Notes: a model not told the origin generated them from the sequence alone. A stretch of 64,000 bases of DNA from CAZEJS01 sp964512645 (GCA_964512645.1 CAZEJS010000007.1:30336-94335), one strand, 5' to 3'. Counted from the stretch's first letter, positions 6,943-16,549 are shown. Numbers and translations are program-made.

Positions 6943-7673
6943 CAGCCACCACCTCCCGGGGCCACCGTCTCCTCCAGGATGTCGCCTTTCATCCCCACCT
7001 TGGTGAAGGTAAGCGGTATGTCCTTGCCGGATTCCTTGAGCGACTCGTGCACCAGGTGCACCAGCCCGAAGCAGCAGGGGACCTCCATGTAGACCACTTC
7101 CAGCGACCTGATGTCGTTCTGGATGAAGATCTGGGCGAGCTTCTTCCTGTAGAAATCGAAGCTGTCGAGCTTGGGGCAGCCGATCACCAGCGTCCTGCCG
7201 CGGAGAAACCGCTCGTGGAAGTCCGCGAAAGTGAACGGCACGCAATCGGCGGCGATAAGGAGGTGCGCCCCGTCGAAGTACGGCGCCTTGACCGGCGCCA
7301 GCTTGAGCTGCACCGGCCAGTTTGTGAGCCGCGACGGCACATCCGTGGGAGCGCCGGGCTCGCCCTCGAGGTCCACCAGCTCGCACCTCGCTATCGACCG
7401 CGGAGCGGAGCCCGCGCACGACGACGCCTTCTGCGCCGCCACGTGCGCCTCGGCCGCCGCCTGATCGAACTCGGAAGCCTCCCGCTCCTCGATGGTTATC
7501 GCGTCCTGCGGGCACTCCCCGATGCAGGCGCCCAGGCCGTCGCAGTAAGTCTCGCTGACCAGCTTCGCCTTGCCCCCGACTATCTCGATCGCGCCCTCGG
7601 CGCAGGCCTCGGCGCATTGGCCGCAGCCGTCGCATTTCTCCTCGTCGATCCTGATGATGTTTCGTACTGCCAA
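6942..7673 (-). CDS. two-cluster ferredoxin-like iron-sulfur protein
   Basis: 243 residues. A complete 4Fe-4S motif, CDGCGQCAEAC (residues about 14-24), is followed by a second, altered one, CDGLGACIGECP (about 44-55), in which the second Cys is Leu, so it may hold a 3Fe-4S or 4Fe cluster with a different ligand. The C-terminal 150 residues contain CVPF, GCPKLD and VPCCFGLVHL, three more Cys-bearing stretches. It has the layout of the 4Fe-4S binding proteins placed beside hybrid-cluster and rubredoxin genes in anaerobes. TTG 7673 has GGGAGG at good spacing. Probably an electron carrier for the neighbouring FprA/rubredoxin system (inference). Confidence 0.8.
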   Translation of the reverse strand: MAVRNIIRIDEEKCDGCGQCAEACAEGAIEIVGGKAKLVSETYCDGLGACIGECPQDAITIEEREASEFDQAAAEAHVAAQKASSCAGSAPRSIARCELVDLEGEPGAPTDVPSRLTNWPVQLKLAPVKAPYFDGAHLLIAADCVPFTFADFHERFLRGRTLVIGCPKLDSFDFYRKKLAQIFIQNDIRSLEVVYMEVPCCFGLVHLVHESLKESGKDIPLTFTKVGMKGDILEETVAPGGGG

Positions 7674-7701
7674 GCCGCCCTCCCGGTCAGCTCCCGTCTC
7701 G

Positions 7702-7863
7702 TCAATCCTCCGGCGAGAACTCGTCCTTGTCCGCCCCGCACACCGGGCACACCCAGTCGTCGGGCAGGTCCTCGAACGCGGTGCCCGGCTCTATGCCCCC
7801 GTCCGGGTCGCCCTCGGCGGGGTCGTACACATAACCGCAGATCCCACAGACGTACTTCTTCAT
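7702..7863 (-). CDS. rubredoxin
   Basis: 53 residues, typical size. The two iron-binding knuckles are YVCGICGYVYDP and WVCPVCGADK, giving Cys4 coordination of a single iron. The aromatic residues Tyr4/Tyr11/Trp-Val-Cys of the family are kept. It passes single electrons in the cytosol, here probably to FprA and rubrerythrin encoded just upstream. The ATG at 7863 is preceded by AAGGAG; the longer open frame upstream is not used. It is part of the minus-strand oxygen-defence block. Confidence 0.95.
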   Translation of the reverse strand: MKKYVCGICGYVYDPAEGDPDGGIEPGTAFEDLPDDWVCPVCGADKDEFSPED

Positions 7864-7897
7864 CGATAGCTCCTTTCGACGACGCCTTCGGCCGGCG

Positions 7898-8458
7898 TCA
7901 CTGCCCGCCCGCGCCACCCCGGTAGGTCGGGGCTTTCGCGGGCGTCTCTCCCTGGTAGGTCGGGGCGGCGGCGGGCGCCCTCCCCTTCATCTTGTGATAC
8001 GCGGCGTAGGTCATCGGCTCCTCGTCGCCGAGGACCCTGCCGCTGGTCACGTCCGCGGCGAACAACGTATGCGTGCCGGCGTCCAGGCTGTCGAACACCT
8101 CGGCCTCGAAGACGGACACCGCGTTGGCGGTGACCAGCGGGCATCCGCTGTTCCCCTCCACCGTCTCGATGTCCGCCAGCTTGTCCACCTCACGACCGGT
8201 CCTGAACCCGAACAGGCCGATGAACTTCAGCGGGGCGCCCGCCGACAGCACTGATATCCCCAGCAGGCCGCTCTTCTCTATGAACTCGTGGGTGTAATTC
8301 TCCTTGTTTATCGCCACGGCGACGCGCGGGGGCGTGGCCGCGACCTGGAACACCGTGTTGGCTATCTGGGCGTTGGCCTTCCCCTCGAAGCAGGAGGCCA
8401 CCACGTACAGCCCGTATGTGCAGCTCCAGAGGGCTTTCTGGTCCAGTTCAATCGTCAC
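7898..8458 (-). CDS. flavin reductase-like FMN-binding protein
   Basis: 186 residues. DQKALWSCTYGLYVVASC followed by NAQIANTVFQVAATPPRVAV is the classical FMN-binding split-barrel opening (flavin reductase/HRB family), and SGLLGISVLSAGAP with GLFGFRTGREVDK completes it. Residues about 160-186 are a Pro/Gly tail with a repeat (APTYQG, APTYRG; DNA repeat GGTAGGTCGGGGC at 7921 and 7954). In many anaerobes this domain is fused to rubredoxin as high-molecular-weight rubredoxin, the reductant of FprA; here the two are separate adjacent genes. Overlaps the end of fprA by 11 bp. Confidence 0.85.
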   Translation of the reverse strand: MTIELDQKALWSCTYGLYVVASCFEGKANAQIANTVFQVAATPPRVAVAINKENYTHEFIEKSGLLGISVLSAGAPLKFIGLFGFRTGREVDKLADIETVEGNSGCPLVTANAVSVFEAEVFDSLDAGTHTLFAADVTSGRVLGDEEPMTYAAYHKMKGRAPAAAPTYQGETPAKAPTYRGGAGGQ

Positions 8459-9659
8459 CGGAGATCACTTCCTTGAGCCTTTTCGCGACGGCCGAGCCCA
8501 GCCGCCTGCATTCGTCGACCGCCGCGTCGTCCGGCTTGAAGCGAACGCTCAGGGGCTCCGCGACGAGATCGACCTTCATCTCCTCGAGGTATTCTTTCAC
8601 CTGTTGTGCGCCTTCACCGCTCCACCCGAAGGAACCGAAGGCCGCGCCCACGAGGTTGGCCGGCTTCAGACCCCGCGCGTAGGTCAGCACCTCCGCCACG
8701 CTGGGGTAGATGTTGTTGTTGATGGTGGGCGACCCTACCACCAGCGCCCCCGCCTCCAGCAGCTCGGTCATCACGGTGTTCCGGTCGCTGGACTTAAGCG
8801 GCAGGACCACCGTCCGTACGCCCTCCGCGGTCAGGCCCTCCTCCACCCCCCGCGCCATCATCCCGGTGCTTCCCCACATCGTATCGTAGGTCACCACGGC
8901 TTTCATCGTCGGCCGCTGCGCGCAGAACCTCCGGTACGTCTCGATCGGCCGGGTTACGTCCCTGCGCCATACCGGCCCGTGGTCCGGGGCGATTACCTCG
9001 ATGGGCACGCCCAGTGCCTGCACCCTGTCGAGCAGCTTGTCGATTATCCGCGCGTAAGGAGTGAGGATGTTGGCGAAGTACTTGGTGTTCTCCTCCCGGA
9101 TGACGCCGTCGTCTATCTCGTCGGCGAACCTCTCGCTGGAGGCGAGGTGCATCCCGAAGCCGTCCTGGGAGAACAGCAGCCGGTCGTCGGCCAGGTAGGT
9201 CATCATGCTGTCCGGCCAGTGGACCATCCTGGTCTCGATGAACGTGAGGTTCACTCCGCCCAGGTTGAGCGCCTGTCCGTCTTCCGCGGCCTCGATGGCG
9301 CCGGGGCCGAAATACCCCGCCAGGTCCTTCAGTCCCATCCGGGAGGCGAACACCTTCTCCGGGCGGACTTCTCCGATAACGTCGTAGAGGGCGCCGGAAT
9401 GGTCCGGCTCAGAGTGGTTGGAGATGATGTACCTGATGTTAGAGGGGTCGGTCACCGAGGCGACCCGGGCCAGCAGCTCGTCCTTGAACGGCCTGAGCAC
9501 CGTGTCTATCAGTATCACGTCGTCCGCGACGACCAGGTAAGCGTTGTATGTCGAACCCCTGGGGGTCCTGTAACCGTGGAAATCCCTGATGCCCCAGTCG
9601 ATAGCCCCGACCCAGTAAACGTGCTCGCTTATCTTGACCGCCTTGAAACGTGAGTCCAT
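8448..9659 (-). CDS. fprA: A-type flavoprotein (FprA), O2/NO reductase
   Basis: 403 residues. The metallo-beta-lactamase domain carries the di-iron ligands: HSEPDH (about residue 80-85), a His in ETRMVHWPDS, an Asp in LFSQDGFGMH and the final His in IAPDHGPVW. The C-terminal flavodoxin domain begins with VVTYDTMWGSTGMMARG, binding FMN. The enzyme reduces O2 to water or NO to N2O with electrons from rubredoxin or a flavin reductase, both encoded directly downstream. ATG 9659 follows GGAGGGGTGG. It is the central enzyme of the oxygen-defence block. Confidence 0.93.
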   Translation of the reverse strand: MDSRFKAVKISEHVYWVGAIDWGIRDFHGYRTPRGSTYNAYLVVADDVILIDTVLRPFKDELLARVASVTDPSNIRYIISNHSEPDHSGALYDVIGEVRPEKVFASRMGLKDLAGYFGPGAIEAAEDGQALNLGGVNLTFIETRMVHWPDSMMTYLADDRLLFSQDGFGMHLASSERFADEIDDGVIREENTKYFANILTPYARIIDKLLDRVQALGVPIEVIAPDHGPVWRRDVTRPIETYRRFCAQRPTMKAVVTYDTMWGSTGMMARGVEEGLTAEGVRTVVLPLKSSDRNTVMTELLEAGALVVGSPTINNNIYPSVAEVLTYARGLKPANLVGAAFGSFGWSGEGAQQVKEYLEEMKVDLVAEPLSVRFKPDDAAVDECRRLGSAVAKRLKEVISGDD

Positions 9660-9683
9660 CTTCCACCCCTCCCGGGCCCGCCT

Positions 9684-10172
9684 TCAGCGGCGCATGGCGA
9701 GCTCCCCGTCGAGCTTCTCCAGCTCCTCTTCGCGATCACCGGCCGCCTTTATCCTCTCGACGACGGCGGCGGCGGACTCCTCTTCCTCCTCCTGCTCGGC
9801 CACGTACCACTGCAGGAACTCGAAGGTTTCCTCGTCCTCGTCCTCCCGCGCCACGCCCACCAGCGAATCGATGAGGCCGGTGACCTTTCGCTCGTGCTCA
9901 AGGGCCGCCTCGAAAGGCTGCAGCGCTCCCTCCCACTCGCCGGGCGGCTCGTCAATCGGGTAGAGCTTCACCCTGCCTCCCGCTTCGACGACGTAATCGA
10001 AGAACTTCATGGCGTGCACCAGCTCTTCCAGTCGCTGGACGCGCATCCAGCTCGCGAAGCCGGGCATGCCTATCGACTCGTAGTACGCGGCCATCGAAAG
10101 GTAGAGATAGGCCGAGTACATCTCCGCGTTCAACTGCCTGTTGAGCGCCTCGCGCATCCTGTCGCTCAGCAT
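9684..10172 (-). CDS. non-heme ferritin
   Basis: 162 residues. The four-helix bundle shows ALNRQLNAEMYSAYLYLSMA, then RVQRLEELVHAMKFFDYV with the ferroxidase-centre Glu/His, and the third-helix block FLQWYVAEQEEEEESA. The ferroxidase residues (Glu17-, Glu50-, His53-type) are in the right places. No heme-binding Met of bacterioferritin is obvious. It stores iron as a 24-mer and removes Fe2+ that would otherwise feed Fenton chemistry. Co-directional with rubrerythrin upstream and fprA downstream, with short gaps. Confidence 0.92.
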   Translation of the reverse strand: MLSDRMREALNRQLNAEMYSAYLYLSMAAYYESIGMPGFASWMRVQRLEELVHAMKFFDYVVEAGGRVKLYPIDEPPGEWEGALQPFEAALEHERKVTGLIDSLVGVAREDEDEETFEFLQWYVAEQEEEEESAAAVVERIKAAGDREEELEKLDGELAMRR

Positions 10173-10279
10173 AATTACCTCCCCGTGAGCGTTTCCTCCG
10201 CCCGTCGGGGGTATCTTTCGACGGGGCGAACCGCTGTCCTATCGCTCCGGCCACGCCGCTCGGCAACCTGCTGTGGCGG

Positions 10280-10855
10280 CTACCAGTTCTCCCCGAGCAG
10301 TTCGAAGTAATCGATCGGGTGCGCGCAGGCGGGGCACTTGTTCGGCGCTTCCTTGCCCTCGTGCAGGTACCCGCAGTTCAGGCAGCGCCACACCACCGGT
10401 TCTTCCCTCTTGAAGACCCTGCCCGAGTCCACGTTCCCCAGAAGGTCCAGGTAGCGCTTCTCGTGCTGCCTCTCGGCGACCATCACCGCCTCCCAGACCC
10501 GGGCTATCTCCTCGAAACCCTCCTGGCGGGCGACCTCGGCGAACCCCGGATACAACCGGGTCCATTCCATGTTCTCGCCGGCCGCGGCGGCCTCGAGGTT
10601 TTCCGCCGTGGTGCCGATTACGCCCGCGGGAAACTCCGCGCTCACCATGGCGTCGCCACCCTCGAGGAACTTGAAAAAACGCTTGGCGTGCTCCTTCTCC
10701 TGGTTGGCTGTTTCCTCGAAGATCGCAGCGATCTGAACGTACCCGTCTTTGCGCGCCTGGCTGGCGAAGTACGTGTAGCGGTTTCTCGCCTGGGACTCGC
10801 CCGCGAACGACGCCATCAGGTTCTTCTCCGTCTGCGAGCCTTTCAGTTCTGCCAT
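10280..10855 (-). CDS. rubrerythrin
   Basis: 191 residues. An N-terminal ferritin-like di-iron domain (SFAGESQARNRYTYFAS, IFEETANQEKEHAKRFF, and VMVAERQHEKRYLDLL) is followed by a C-terminal rubredoxin domain with CLNCGYLHEG and CPACAHPI. It is an NADH- or rubredoxin-linked peroxidase of anaerobes. ATG 10855 follows AAGGAGGAGAGC. A weak promoter could lie in 10860-10925, where the previous gene ends. It belongs functionally with FprA and rubredoxin. Confidence 0.95.
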   Translation of the reverse strand: MAELKGSQTEKNLMASFAGESQARNRYTYFASQARKDGYVQIAAIFEETANQEKEHAKRFFKFLEGGDAMVSAEFPAGVIGTTAENLEAAAAGENMEWTRLYPGFAEVARQEGFEEIARVWEAVMVAERQHEKRYLDLLGNVDSGRVFKREEPVVWRCLNCGYLHEGKEAPNKCPACAHPIDYFELLGENW

Positions 10856-10925
10856 TGCTCTCCTCCTTAATACCCCTGGCGGACCTCCGGGAACTGTTTA
10901 TCACACGGTCCGCTTGCTAACCTTG

Positions 10926-11720
10926 TCATTTCTCAATCCCGTTGATGAACTCTCCAAGGGAAAGTCCCTCCCGGATGCCCAGCCGCGTCAGGCAGAAATC
11001 GTATCGCACGGGGTCCCCGGGGGCAAACCGGCGGAAGCCCGCGGTTATCTGGAGAACGGTCCGGAGGTCCGCCTGCTTCCGGGAGGTCAGGCCCAGTGCC
11101 AGCCCGGCGCTGTGCATGTGCGTGTCCAGCGGGACCAGGAGCAGCGAGGGATCGACGCCGGTCCACCCGCCGGGGTCGACATCGTCCCGGCGCACCATCC
11201 AGCGAAGGTACAGGTTCAGGCGCTTGCAGGCGCTGCCCGCGGCGGTCGAGGGCAGGGTGAACCCGCGGCAGCCGGGCGCCCCGGCCTCGATCTCGGATAC
11301 GAAGCGCGCCATCGCGCCGGTGAGGTCGGCCACCCCCGGTTCAATCCCGCTGGCGAAGCAGGCGTTGAGCGAACCGTACCGGGCGATGACCCGGCGGACG
11401 CCTTCCAGCAGCGCCGCCATGTCGTCTCCGGAGGTGAAACGGTGCTTGAAGCCCTCGAAGGCGTCCCGGAGCGACCGATCCGTCGAGCCCAGCAGGAAAT
11501 CCGCGGGCCGCGGCCCCAGCACGTCCAGCGCCCGCCCGGCGCTTTTCAGTATCTGGGCCACGCGTCCGTAGGCCAGGACGGAGGCCACCAGCCCGGCGAT
11601 CTCCCGATCGCCCACCGCCGGATAGCGGTAAAGGAACTCCAGCGGGTCGGGGTGGACGTACTCTCGCCTGTTGTAACGCCGGTAAAGCTCCTCGAGGGCG
11701 CTTCCGGTCCCGCTGTCTAT
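10926..11720 (-). CDS. TIGR02757/DUF2400 family protein, apparent ATA start
   Basis: 264 residues if started at 11720. The conserved N-terminal block LEELYRRYNRREYVHPDP is present, followed by DREIAGLVASVLAYGRVAQI, LDTHMHSAGLALGLTSRKQAD and RYDFCLTRLGIRE, which match the TIGR02757 family; its role is unknown, though the fold recalls HhH DNA glycosylases. Between the preceding stop and the first canonical start (GTG 11615) there is no ATG, GTG, TTG or CTG, and GTG 11615 has no ribosome site and would delete the conserved block. The ATA at 11718-11720 stands 5 nt behind GAGGAGG and directly after the TAG of the upstream gene. I therefore annotate an ATA start. Confidence 0.7.
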   Translation of the reverse strand: MDSGTGSALEELYRRYNRREYVHPDPLEFLYRYPAVGDREIAGLVASVLAYGRVAQILKSAGRALDVLGPRPADFLLGSTDRSLRDAFEGFKHRFTSGDDMAALLEGVRRVIARYGSLNACFASGIEPGVADLTGAMARFVSEIEAGAPGCRGFTLPSTAAGSACKRLNLYLRWMVRRDDVDPGGWTGVDPSLLLVPLDTHMHSAGLALGLTSRKQADLRTVLQITAGFRRFAPGDPVRYDFCLTRLGIREGLSLGEFINGIEK

Positions 11721-12017
11721 CTAGTCCTCCTCGAGCCCGGCTATGTCCCCCTCGCTGAAGAGGAACCTCCCGGCGTGCTCGCTCAGCGCGGGGTCGCGCC
11801 TCCTCAGGTACTCCAGGAGCATCGAGGCGTGCTCCTTCTCCTCGTCGCGGTTGTGCTCGAGGATGGCGCGCAGCTCCTCGTCCCCGGTGGCCAGCACCCT
11901 CTGGTGATACCAGTCCACCGCCTGCAGCTCCTCTGTCAGCGAGACGAGCGCCCGGTGGTGGTCCCTTCCCTCCTCGGTGAGGATGTCGAAGGGCTCATGG
12001 TACGCTTCAGCGCACAT
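11721..12017 (-). CDS. EncFtn-like encapsulated-ferritin family protein
   Basis: 98 residues. MCAEAYHEP, RDHHRALVSLTEELQAVDW and LEHNRDEEKEHASMLLEYLR match the two-helix encapsulated ferritin (EncFtn) family, with the Glu/ExxH iron ligands kept. These proteins form a decameric ring whose ferroxidase centres lie between subunits, and normally act inside an encapsulin shell. No encapsulin gene is seen in this window, and the C-terminus (FSEGDIAGLEED) does not look like an encapsulin cargo peptide. ATG 12017 follows GAGGGAGAAG; ten upstream in-frame codons are ignored. It is the first gene of the iron/oxygen block. Confidence 0.85.
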   Translation of the reverse strand: MCAEAYHEPFDILTEEGRDHHRALVSLTEELQAVDWYHQRVLATGDEELRAILEHNRDEEKEHASMLLEYLRRRDPALSEHAGRFLFSEGDIAGLEED

Positions 12018-12141
12018 CTTCTCCCTCCTCTCCAAAGCCCGGCGCACAACTGGACTTTGACGGCCGGCGCCCGTTCCCTTCCGGGGGAATCATCGTTCAC
12101 CTTCAACTCCTAGAAAGATGCAGGGGCTGCGGGAACCCGGC

Positions 12142-12172
12142 AAAGAAGAAAAGACGCGGAAAGTGAACCGCG
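12142..12172 (-). terminator. rho-independent terminator of rpoD
   Basis: On the minus strand CGCGG-TTCACTTT-CCGCG (12155-12172) is followed by TCTTTTCTTCTTT. It lies about 20 bp beyond the rpoD stop and isolates it from the ferritin gene downstream. Confidence 0.7.
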
Positions 12173-12193
12173 CCCCCCCCGGTGCCGGGCGCA

Positions 12194-13384
<1,191 letters not shown>

Positions 13385-13438
13385 CGCCAGGTATTCACCA
13401 CCTTGTCGGTCTTCGCCCCGCCACGATAACGCCGTGGT

Positions 13439-15286
13439 TCAACCGTGATCGTAAGGGATTTGGTCGCGGATCAACTGCTGAAGCTCCAGCAACTGCCCGC
13501 AGAGAGCATCGTACTTCTTCGGTTCGAGCCTCTTGTTCGTGTTCCTTATGTCGGCCTCTACCTTCTGCTTGCGTCGCTTCAGAAACACCAGCATGAGCCT
13601 GTCGAAAACGCGGCCCTCTTCTCCCTGGCCGCAATCCGGCGGCGACTCGACGAGGAGCTCCAGCAGACGCCGCCGCACGTCCTCGTCCTCCGCGGTGTCG
13701 GCCCGCTGTCTCAAAAAAGCGTCATATTCAGTCTGGGAAACTTCTTCGTCACCTACCGGGAATTCCTTTAATATGGACAGTATTTTTTTATTGACCGGCT
13801 CCGCGAAGAAGCCGTCGTCCAGGTAGCGATGCTCGCGCAACGCCTCGACGCTGTGCGCCAGCACCCTGAGAGCCTCGGACTCGACTTTGTCCGACATCAG
13901 GCCGAGGCGCGCCTGGCCGGCGCCGTCGCGGGCACGCGCTCCCGGCGGCCGCAGTGCGTTTCTGGCGAACACCTGGACCGTCTCCTCCGGCATCTCCAGG
14001 CGCGAGGCCACTTTCCTGAGGAGCTCGTCCCGCGCCGGCCGCATCTCCGGTGAAGCCACTCGACTCAGCACCGGCGCGCAGGCCTGCAGGGCCTTCTGCC
14101 GGGCCACCGCGCTCGACGTGTCCATGGAGGCGATGATCCGTTCGACCGAGAAGTCGAGGATGGAGACGGCGCGCTCCTTGAGGTCGAGAAACGCCCCCGC
14201 TCCTCCCTTCTCGATAACGCTCGCGGGGTCCTCTCCGGGGGGAAGGGTTATCACCAGTATCTCCAGGCTGAAGCTGTTGAAGAACTCCAGGACGCGCTTC
14301 GCGGCCTCCACCCCCGCCCTGTCCGCGTCGAACGACAGGAAAATCCTGTCGGAAAACCGCGACAGGAGTTCCAGATGGCTCTCGGTGAGCGCCGTCCCGA
14401 GGGGAGCGACCACGGGCATTACGCCGGCCTGCCTCAGGGCCAGGAGGTCGGTGCAGCCTTCGACCACCACGGCTTCCCTGGCATCCTGGATGGCCTGGCG
14501 CGCCTGGTAGAACCCGTACAGGACCTTCCCCTTCCTGTAGACGGGGGATTCCGGCGAGTTGATGTACTTGGGGCCCTCTTCTTCCCCGGGCATCCGCCTC
14601 GCGCTGAACGCCACCACCCGGCCGCGGTGGTCCAGAATAGGAAACATTATCCTGTCGCGAAACAGGTCGTAAACGCCGCGCCCGTCCCGGGAGCGTCCGC
14701 CCTGCCGCTCCCGCGCCAGGCCGACGGTGGCCATCTCCCGCTCGTCGAACCCCTTCCTGGACAGGAAACCGCTGAGGTTGTCCCACCCGGGCGGGGCGAA
14801 CCCGATCCTGTACTCCCCGGCGATCCCCGAGGAGAAGCCGCGCACCGCCAGGTACTCCCTGGCCGGCGCGCCGGCGGGCGTCTCCACCAGGTTGTAATGG
14901 AAAAAATCCGACGCTGTCTGGTTCAGCTTGAACAGCCGGTCTTTCTCCAGCCTCCCTTTGAGCTCGTCCGGGGAGGCGGCGTCGTAGGTGAGCCGGTAGC
15001 CGATCCTGTCCGCGAGCTTCTCGATCGCCTCGGCGAAACCGAGCCCGTCGATCTGCATCAGGAAGCTGACCACGTTGCCGCCGGCCTTGCAGCCGTGGCA
15101 GAAGAACACCTCCTTGGCGGGGTTCACGTAGAAAGAGGGGTCCTTCTCCTTGTGGAAGGGGCAGGGGCCCCGGTACTCACGGCCCGCCTTCTTCAGGGGC
15201 ACGTACTCCGAGATGACCTGCACTATGTCCGTGCGCTCCCGCACGGCCTCTATGTCGGAGTCTCTGATCCTGCCGCCGGGGGACAT
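13439..15286 (-). CDS. dnaG: DNA primase
   Basis: 615 residues. The CHC2 zinc finger is CPFHKEKDPSF with FFCHGC at residues about 41-66; the catalytic core includes YRIGFAPPGWDNL and the TOPRIM domain with VVVEGCTDLLALRQAG and FLSFDADRAGVEAAKRV (DxD-type metal site). The C-terminal 150 residues form the DnaB-binding region. It makes RNA primers at the replication fork. One TOPRIM detail: the usual EGYMD is EGCTD here. Between dgt and rpoD in the macromolecular-synthesis arrangement. Confidence 0.97.
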   Translation of the reverse strand: MSPGGRIRDSDIEAVRERTDIVQVISEYVPLKKAGREYRGPCPFHKEKDPSFYVNPAKEVFFCHGCKAGGNVVSFLMQIDGLGFAEAIEKLADRIGYRLTYDAASPDELKGRLEKDRLFKLNQTASDFFHYNLVETPAGAPAREYLAVRGFSSGIAGEYRIGFAPPGWDNLSGFLSRKGFDEREMATVGLARERQGGRSRDGRGVYDLFRDRIMFPILDHRGRVVAFSARRMPGEEEGPKYINSPESPVYRKGKVLYGFYQARQAIQDAREAVVVEGCTDLLALRQAGVMPVVAPLGTALTESHLELLSRFSDRIFLSFDADRAGVEAAKRVLEFFNSFSLEILVITLPPGEDPASVIEKGGAGAFLDLKERAVSILDFSVERIIASMDTSSAVARQKALQACAPVLSRVASPEMRPARDELLRKVASRLEMPEETVQVFARNALRPPGARARDGAGQARLGLMSDKVESEALRVLAHSVEALREHRYLDDGFFAEPVNKKILSILKEFPVGDEEVSQTEYDAFLRQRADTAEDEDVRRRLLELLVESPPDCGQGEEGRVFDRLMLVFLKRRKQKVEADIRNTNKRLEPKKYDALCGQLLELQQLIRDQIPYDHG

Positions 15287-15369
15287 CTTCTCCTGCTTTG
15301 CATCCGTCCGTCCTCAGGGGTATTCGACCGGCCCCGTCGCCCCACCTCGAGCGCGGGTCAGCCCTGCCG

Positions 15370-16371
15370 TCAATCCAGCGTCCAGGACCGCGGCAGGAAA
15401 AGCCGGTTGTAGCGCATCAGCGCGTAGCGGTCGGTCATGCCCGCCACGTAGTCGCAGACCCTCACCGCCGGCTCCTCGTCCTCACGGGGCCGGAAGTCCG
15501 CCGGGAGGTCATCCGGGTTCTCGATGTAATGCCCGGCGAGCGCCTTCAGCACCCTGACCGCCTTGTCCTCCTCGGTCTTGGCTATGGACCCGATGTAAAC
15601 CCTCTCGAAGAGAAAGTCGCGCAGTTCCTCCATCAACGCCACCGTGCGCGCGCCCATCCTGACCGAGCCCGTGCCGGCGCTGTTCTCGACCGCGTCGTGA
15701 GCGAGGGCGTCGATCCTCGAGCGCGAGCTGTCGCCCAGGACACCGACTGGACCTCGCGGCAGGTCGCCGGGCTCGAGCAACCCCGCGCGCACCGCGTCGT
15801 CGATGTCGCTGTTGATGTAGGCGATCCGGTCGGACATGCGGACGACCTGGCCCTCCATGGTCGCCGGGAGCGTGTCGCCGGTATGGTTCAGGATGCCGTC
15901 GCGGACCTCCCAGGTGAGGTTCAGGCCCGTGCCGCCGTTCTCCAGGACCTCCACGACCCGCAGGCTCTGGACGTTGTGCCTGAAGGGAACCGGCAGGAAC
16001 GCCGACAGGGCGTTCTCCCCAATGTGCCCGAAAGGCGTGTGCCCCAGGTCGTGACCGAGCGCTATGGCTTCGGTCAAATCCTCGTTCAGGGCCAGTGCCC
16101 TGGAGATGGTACGGGCGACCTGCGCCACCTCCATGGTGTGCGTCAGCCGCGTACGGTAGTGGTCCCCTTCCGGCGCCAGGAAGACGTGCGTCTTGTGCTT
16201 GAGCCTCCGGAAGGACTTGGAGTGTATTATGCGGTCGCGGTCGCGCTGGTAGTCGGTCCGTATCGAGCAGGGCTCCTCGGGGCGCTCCCTTCCCCTGGTC
16301 TCCACGGCGAGCGCGGCCCCGGGAGACAGCATCTCCCTCTCCGCCTCCTCTATTCTCTCCCTCACATCCAT
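15370..16371 (-). CDS. dgt: dGTP triphosphohydrolase-like HD protein
   Basis: About 333 residues. The HD metal site is formed by RTRLTHTMEVAQVARTIS, then GHDLGHTPFGHIGE, and a distal Asp in MSDRIAYINSDIDDA; DYQRDRDRIIHSKSFRRLKH is the substrate-binding block. It hydrolyses dGTP (or dNTPs) to nucleoside and triphosphate. ATG 16371 gives the standard family start (MDVRERIEEAEREMLSP); a GTG at 16404, in frame, would add 11 charged residues. It precedes dnaG by 83 bp. Confidence 0.93.
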   Translation of the reverse strand: MDVRERIEEAEREMLSPGAALAVETRGRERPEEPCSIRTDYQRDRDRIIHSKSFRRLKHKTHVFLAPEGDHYRTRLTHTMEVAQVARTISRALALNEDLTEAIALGHDLGHTPFGHIGENALSAFLPVPFRHNVQSLRVVEVLENGGTGLNLTWEVRDGILNHTGDTLPATMEGQVVRMSDRIAYINSDIDDAVRAGLLEPGDLPRGPVGVLGDSSRSRIDALAHDAVENSAGTGSVRMGARTVALMEELRDFLFERVYIGSIAKTEEDKAVRVLKALAGHYIENPDDLPADFRPREDEEPAVRVCDYVAGMTDRYALMRYNRLFLPRSWTLD

Positions 16372-16549
16372 CCGGCGTCGTTCACTCTCCACGTTCTTTT
16401 TCACTTCCGCCCCGGAATCCGGGATGGCGCCGAGCCTTCGCCGCGCCAGGCCGGCGCCGCCCTACCCGCTTGTCGCCAACGCGCACGCGGGACACGGGAA
16501 GCGCAGGACGAGGGCGCGCTGAGCCGCGCCACCCGCGGCGGCCGGGGCG

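Noticed and set aside
16405..16549. Possible small gene between dgt and the flavoprotein
   Set aside because: Only GC-rich frames without ribosome sites; treated as an intergenic gap.
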